Shown: positions 60,862-64,000 of the stretch, piece by piece
How the letters are laid out: every line of letters starts with the position of its first letter
Numbering within the stretch: position 1 is the stretch's first letter
Assembly: GCF_011075055.1 (NCBI RefSeq)
Contig: NC_058140.1
Span: 8,366,988 to 8,430,987 of the forward strand
Direction: 5' to 3'
Origin: Mangifera indica
Taxonomy: Eukaryota; Streptophyta; Magnoliopsida; Sapindales; Anacardiaceae
Length of the DNA stretch: 64,000 nucleotides
The notes under the pieces: generated by a model
What the model saw: the letters and a program-made list of their open reading frames with translations, nothing else
What the model was told of the DNA's origin: nothing
Databases searched by the model: none
Translations under genes and position numbers: made by a program

Positions 60862-63800
60862 CAAAATGTTGTGCAAGGAAAAAAAACAATGTGCTATCTA
60901 AAGTGCAAGATAACTACACTTGATAGGTGAAACTTTAAGCTTTAAGAGACACTCATGTTATGACTTTTGACCTCTTCATGGAGTACACCTTTTTTAGACT
61001 ACATCCACATGTGTGCAAGACTATGATCATCAAAGGTCTACCTTGTTGTCATTTTGTAAAGACTCTTTGAAAGGATACATTGCATAAGGTCAATAAGATA
61101 AGAGAATCTATTTGCTATCTAGTAGGTGTTTAGGGGAGCACGTACGCTAGAGATTAACAACATGTTGCCTTGTTTGGTAGAGGTTCACACACTCCTAACA
61201 TCAAACTATAAATGAATTTTTTTATCATCAACTGATGTACACAATTTAGAGTCTTACAGAAGATAGGTTATGATAATAGTGTTGAGGATTTATTAGTGAA
61301 TCCTGATATCCACTATAATGTTGATTAAATGCAAATAAAGAATTTGGCATAAGGTGGTTTTTTGATGTGGTTAGACCCATTGTTCAAAAGATTATGTCCA
61401 TGATTATAACATTAGTGACTTTGGAAGAATGCACCCCAACGTATTATATGTATAACAATTCAAATAACATCAATTAAGAATAATAATTAATTAAATTAAG
61501 ATGTTAATGCTCATTTACATAGATGTATAGTTAATATATTACATGCTTTTTGTGTTCCATACTTCAAAGGAAGTCATCATGATAATTTTGCTATAATTGC
61601 AATCAAACAAATCTTTCTTTTTTTTTTCAATCTATATACTGCTAAATTCTATTTTTTTGCTTATATTAAATAATCTTCTTCGAGACATTTAAACTTATAG
61701 ACTAAACGAGATTAGATACATTAATGAAAACAAAAGACCAAACTCAAAATTTGTTTGCGGAAATTTGATTTTCATTCAACAAGAATCGGTTACAAATTAC
61801 ATCGTTGGATTTGAAACCGCGTTAGAAAAGTTAACAGAGTTTTAACTTTGTCCACTTAATTCTTAGGTACAACATGAATGCTCCTCTTCAAAGAGCAATT
61901 TCAAATCTTCAGAATATCAAGACGATGAATATTACGAGTTTTCAGTCTCAACAAATTAATAAAATAATAGATGATATTTTAGGAAGAATCAAATAAAATA
62001 TAAACAAGATTGATGTTTCCGAATGACTTCATGTTATATTGGAAAGATACAGTTAAAAACACTAAATACTCTACCGTTGTTAATGATACAAATGAATTTA
62101 GGTTCTTACTGCAATGAAAAACTCAGAATCAATACTCCAAAAATTCTAGTTAATTCAATAAACCCAAAAAAAGATCACAAAAATTAAGCTTTGCCACCAG
62201 AAGATCTTCCCCGAGTTTATCTTCGTATTTAAATGGCCTTTTTATTTTGCTGAATGCACACAAAAATTCCGAAATTTTGGAACCGATTTCCTAAATTTTT
62301 GTGAGAACTATCATAGTGTTACAATGTCAAACAAGTGGGAATGGGAGTAGAGCTAAAAATTTTTAAAAACACTCGTTAACCCAATAGGAAAAAAATTGAG
62401 TTTTTTTTATATGAAATTTATTTTAGGATAACTAGATATGACTTAAATTAAATTAGGTAGTATTAAGGTTAACACAAAAGTAACCTGAACAACTTAAATG
62501 TTTAAGGAAAAATTACTTCAGTAGAATTTATTACTCAAACGTTTAAATTATAAAAAATGTTAAAAAACAATATTAACAGCTATTAAAATCTTTACGAATT
62601 TTATTTATTATTCGGTAGTAAAAATGTGAAACTGAAACAATAAAAACACTAAAAAAAAGTGAAAGCAAGAGACAATTTTAGGTCAATTCGGATTGTGTCG
62701 GGTCAACCTAAACATTAAAATATTGGGTTAGAGATGAAAATTTTTTATACAATTTTAATTTGGGTTGGATTAGAGTTAAAAGTTTTTGCCTTAAAATTTG
62801 AATTAATACAACACAAATATGATTAAATGACATGAACCATTAAGTCTAAATGAGAGAGACAACAATATATGGAAACCAAAGGAAATAGTTTCCTTTTATA
62901 GTTGGTTGACCTTAGATTATCCACATGACATGAGTTCATAACTCAAGTTTAGTCATTCTTGTTCAAAGATCATCATTTTACTAAATGGTCTTAGGTACAC
63001 AACTTAAAAAAAATCAAGGTACACAAGTTAGAGTTTGAGCTATGATTTTTGCATTTGTTTTTTATTCCAATATTAATAAAAGGTTGCTGGGGGACCTGTA
63101 TGGATTTTGTACTAGGAATTTGATGAAACCAACTTGGAATATAAATTTAGAATGAGAAACAATAACAAAGGAGTAATAGACAAAAAACTGCGAGATCAAA
63201 CCTTCAATTGATTATGAAGGAAATATTCAAGGACAAAGTCTAGAAAGATTTTATTGAGACCATAAGAGAATTACAAGAAGATTACAAGAGCACAATGGAC
63301 ACTTTCTCGCACAAGTGAGAAAACACGCTTTGGGAGAATACAAGAGAAAGGAAATGCTTGGGTTTGGATTGTGATGGTGGGATAGATGTGGAGAAATAAA
63401 CCATAGTATTTGTAAGCATGCGTGGCCTCCAAATCAATAGACATTATAATATATTATCAGATTGTTAAGGTAAAAAATTATAACCATTAAATGCTTTTAA
63501 TAATTTTGTCAACCCTCTTGCCTCTCCTAAATTACTAGCCACCAAAATTTTCTACCCAAGTTGATTACCATACTACTTGTTTCTACCATTCGTTTTTTCT
63601 TTTTTCTTTTTATTTTTTGGTCAAAGTTTGTTATCCAATAAGTTAACTCACAAGCTTATAAAATTTCCTGCCTAAGTTTTTATGCAAGCCATGTGAAAAT
63701 GGCTTCACATTTCAACGTTTACAAGCTCCAATGAAACGACATTAATAATTTTTTAATTTTTAGAGGCCTTATCATCAAGTTTGGCCCATACCACTCAATT

Positions 63801-64000
63801 GTCGAATTAAAGAAAGTGCTTTTGGATTAAGAACTCAATTACGAATAAAGTCGATTAATTTAATCTCAAATTATATTAACATTAAACTTTATTCATATGA
63901 AAATTAACTAACATATGTACCTTTATAAAAAAAACCAATAACTTAAGCCAAGATAAATTACCCTTTTACCTCTCCAGTTGCATCTTGCCCTTATGTTCTT
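60862..64000. other. Right-hand intergenic DNA; no gene recognised
   Basis: AT-rich, no coding region. A stretch at about 61285-61470 is related to 52300-52480. Other text is low-complexity or unassigned. Confidence 0.5.

Overview
The window is AT-rich nuclear DNA of a flowering plant, most likely a core eudicot. The evidence is intron-containing class III peroxidase genes, a multi-exon TOM1-family membrane-protein gene, Copia and Ty3/Gypsy retrotransposons primed by initiator tRNA-Met, and MULE, hAT, SINE, TRIM and MITE elements. Nothing suggests bacterial, organellar or viral DNA.

Host genes are few. (1) There is a small class III peroxidase cluster. One copy on the minus strand is cut by the left edge of the window (exon 29-433). 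A complete three-exon minus-strand gene lies at 10030-11188. A third, plus-strand gene (33338-42680) is split by a complete LTR retrotransposon inserted in its first coding exon. The first two share a duplicated block of at least 1.05 kb that includes their promoters. (2) A complete 11-exon TOM1/TOM3-like gene, encoding a multi-pass membrane protein, lies on the minus strand at 48152-51165. Most of its exons are under 100 nt and two of its introns appear to be GC-AG.

Nearly everything else is mobile DNA in various stages of decay. From left to right: Copia pol remnant (1.7-3.0 kb); 2.07-kb Ty3/Gypsy LTR with the end of its pol, minus strand (5.7-8.05 kb); SINE with 13-bp target duplication (9.7 kb); minus-strand Copia pol remnant (12.45-14.6 kb); LTR-like block (14.6-16.5 kb); AT-rich tandem and MITE-like repeats (18.1-18.8 kb); decayed MULE with convergent DUF1985/Ulp1-like and MuDR-type transposase genes, itself hit by a Gypsy LTR fragment (20.2-26.6 kb); hAT transposase remnant (27.5-30.0 kb) with a 53-bp-stem hairpin in an intron; 746-bp long-TIR Mutator-type MITE with a perfect 9-bp target duplication (30.2-30.9 kb); small MITEs (31.6-32.9 kb); Copia element inside the peroxidase (33.6-41.8 kb); TRIM-like short-LTR cluster (45.2-46.7 kb); Ty3/Gypsy element with gag and pol remnants (about 53-59.4 kb) running directly into the 3' end of a relative of the inserted Copia element (59.4-60.9 kb).

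The most interesting points are as follows. The Copia element has LTRs about 96% identical but a wrecked pol, and it carries what looks like the intact last two exons of an unidentified cellular gene. The intronic hairpin in the hAT remnant looks like a template-switch product. The intact peroxidase has lost 8 residues that normally form its proximal calcium loop. All exon boundaries were placed by eye from splice signals and family knowledge; no alignment program or database was used.
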